A stretch of 7,518 nt of DNA from Beijerinckiaceae bacterium. Lineage in GTDB: Bacteria > Pseudomonadota > Alphaproteobacteria > Rhizobiales > Beijerinckiaceae. The notes below the pieces were generated by a model. It made no database searches. It was not told where the DNA came from and saw only the letters and a list, made by a program, of their open reading frames with translations. The DNA lies in assembly GCA_947456315.1 (NCBI GenBank), contig CANGRU010000072.1:1-7518 (forward strand). Direction: 5' to 3'. A program made the position numbers and the translations under genes. This document shows positions 6,646 through 7,518 of this stretch, piece by piece. Position 1 is the first letter of the stretch, and every line of letters begins with the position of its first letter.

Positions 6646-6969
6646 ATGACCGATCTCAACAAACGTGGCGATGCTTTCGAGAATAAATTCGCCCATGACG
6701 AGAGCCTGCGCTTCAAGGCCCTGGCCCGCCGCAACAAGCTTTTGGGGCTCTGGGCTGCCGAAAAGCTCGGCCAGAGCGGGGAAGAGGCCCAAGCCTATGC
6801 CCGCAGCGTGGTCAGCACGGATCTCGAGGAGGTCGGAGACGAGGATGTGTTCCGCAAGATCCGCAAGGATTTCGATGGAGCCAAAATCGCCCAATCCGAC
6901 CATCAAATCCGCCGCACCATGGAAGAATTGCTCGCCAAAGCGATCGAAGAGATCAAAGCTGGCCGCTGA
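6646..6969 (+). CDS. F1Fo-ATPase inhibitor subunit zeta (DUF1476)
   Basis: A 107-residue helical, highly charged protein of the DUF1476 family, whose Paracoccus denitrificans member is the zeta subunit that binds F1 and blocks ATP hydrolysis. Key stretches are the N-terminal FENKFAHDE (11-19), where the inhibitory segment of the family lies, then RRNKLLGLWAAEKLG (28-42), AYARSVV (50-56), DEDVFRKIRKDF (66-77) and the C-terminal IRRTMEELLAKAIEEI (88-103). The length equals that of the Paracoccus protein. The start at 6646 follows GGAGG (6636-6640) by 5 nt; the frame could extend to GTG 6622 but without support. Whether the inhibitory N-terminus is strong is uncertain, since family members differ in potency. 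It is divergent from purC and codirectional with xerC, 38 bp downstream. Confidence 0.92.
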   Translation: MTDLNKRGDAFENKFAHDESLRFKALARRNKLLGLWAAEKLGQSGEEAQAYARSVVSTDLEEVGDEDVFRKIRKDFDGAKIAQSDHQIRRTMEELLAKAIEEIKAGR

Positions 6970-7007
6970 GAAAGACTTTCTTCAGGCGGAGCGGGGAATA
7001 TGGCGCC

Positions 7008-7518
7008 ATGTCAGCCCCCCGCCCTGCCCCTACACCTGATTCTGAGCGCCAGCTCGCCTTCCCGCAGGCGGCCGGCGACCTCAGCCTTGAGGCGCAAGCC
7101 TGGATCAGGCATCTGGCCGCCCAGCGGCGGGTTTCCCCCCTGACGGTCGAGGCCTATACCCGTGACCTGACACAGTTTTTATCCTTTTTGACCGAGCATC
7201 TGGGTGGCCGGCCCGATCTGGCAGCTTTTGCCGAATTGAAACCCGCCGATTTGCGCGCCTTTATGGCGATGCGCCGCTCCCACAACATCGAAAGCCGCTC
7301 CTTGATGCGCGCGCTGGCCGCCCTGCGCTCTTTTGCCCGCCATTTGGAGCGCGAAGGCAAAGGCAAAGCTGCGGCCTTTGTGGCCGTGCGCAGCCCCAAA
7401 ATCGCCCGCAGCCTGCCCAAGCCCATCCCGGCCCAAGCGGCCATGGATATGATGGATGTCGGCACCCGGGCGGGCGAGGCACGCGAGCCCTGGATTCTCG
7501 CCCGCGACGCCGCCGTCA
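7008..7518 (+). CDS. xerC: Tyrosine recombinase XerC (5' part; 3' end missing)
   Basis: From the ATG at 7008 the frame is open for 170 codons to the right edge. Residues about 26-115 match the SAM-like core-binding domain of Xer recombinases: a first helix (LEAQAWIRHLAAQRRVS), then SPLTVEAYTRDLTQFLSFL (43-61), LKPADLRAFMAMRR (77-90) and SLMRALAALRSFARHLEREG (98-117). The linker RSPKIARSLPKPIP (128-141) is typical of XerC. The visible end, PWILARDAAV (161-170), is the lead-in to the catalytic domain; the catalytic R-H-R-Y residues lie beyond the window. A Pro-rich extension of about 22 residues precedes the domain. GGGGA (6993-6997) lies 10 nt upstream. Xer recombinases act at dif to resolve chromosome dimers before division; XerD or a mobile-element integrase is less likely given the linker and the core-gene context. 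Confidence 0.88.
   Translation, partial: MSAPRPAPTPDSERQLAFPQAAGDLSLEAQAWIRHLAAQRRVSPLTVEAYTRDLTQFLSFLTEHLGGRPDLAAFAELKPADLRAFMAMRRSHNIESRSLMRALAALRSFARHLEREGKGKAAAFVAVRSPKIARSLPKPIPAQAAMDMMDVGTRAGEAREPWILARDAAV

Noticed and set aside
6574..6906. A 110-codon minus-strand open frame opposite the zeta gene
   Set aside because: The plus-strand DUF1476 protein is clear and this frame has no motif.
7008..7518. XerC fragment as the integrase of a mobile element
   Set aside because: The core-binding domain and linker look like housekeeping XerC, the neighbours are core genes, and no tRNA or attachment-site repeat is visible.

Overview
This window looks like ordinary chromosomal core sequence from an alphaproteobacterium, most likely of the Hyphomicrobiales (Rhizobiales). 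The evidence is the order purC-purS-purQ-purL-bolA-grxD, the small (about 734-residue) PurL with separate PurS and PurQ, an alphaproteobacterial F1-ATPase zeta inhibitor (DUF1476), and protein sequences close to those I know from rhizobial purine genes. Genus cannot be named from the sequence alone.

Layout. Positions 1-664 (minus) hold the N-terminal 221 residues of a secreted LpqC/PHB-depolymerase-like esterase that runs off the left edge. It is divergent from a second, unrelated-looking alpha/beta hydrolase of kynurenine-formamidase type (774-1664, plus). That gene converges, with only 3 bp between stop codons, on a minus-strand operon occupying 1668-6385. Read in transcription order the operon is purC (SAICAR synthetase), purS, purQ and purL (the three parts of FGAM synthase), bolA and grxD (partners in Fe-S/iron handling). 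A 260-bp divergent intergenic region (6386-6645) separates purC from the zeta inhibitor gene (6646-6969, plus). This is followed 38 bp later by the 5' part of a XerC-type tyrosine recombinase (7008 to the right edge).

How the genes work together. PurS, PurQ and PurL form the FGAM synthase complex (step 4 of de novo IMP synthesis) and PurC catalyses the later SAICAR step. BolA and the CGFS monothiol glutaredoxin are a known physical pair that binds a shared [2Fe-2S] cluster, and here they form the tail of the purine operon. The zeta protein regulates ATP hydrolysis by F1Fo, and XerC resolves chromosome dimers.

Points that matter for annotation: purL most plausibly starts at a TTG codon (4544) with a good ribosome binding site, not at the upstream ATG inside purQ. 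purQ, purC, the zeta gene and the kynurenine-formamidase-like gene also have better starts than their longest reading frames. Hairpins lie between purC and purS and between bolA and grxD. I found no CRISPR array, insertion sequence, tRNA/rRNA, prophage, toxin-antitoxin or defence genes, and nothing I would call an undescribed system.
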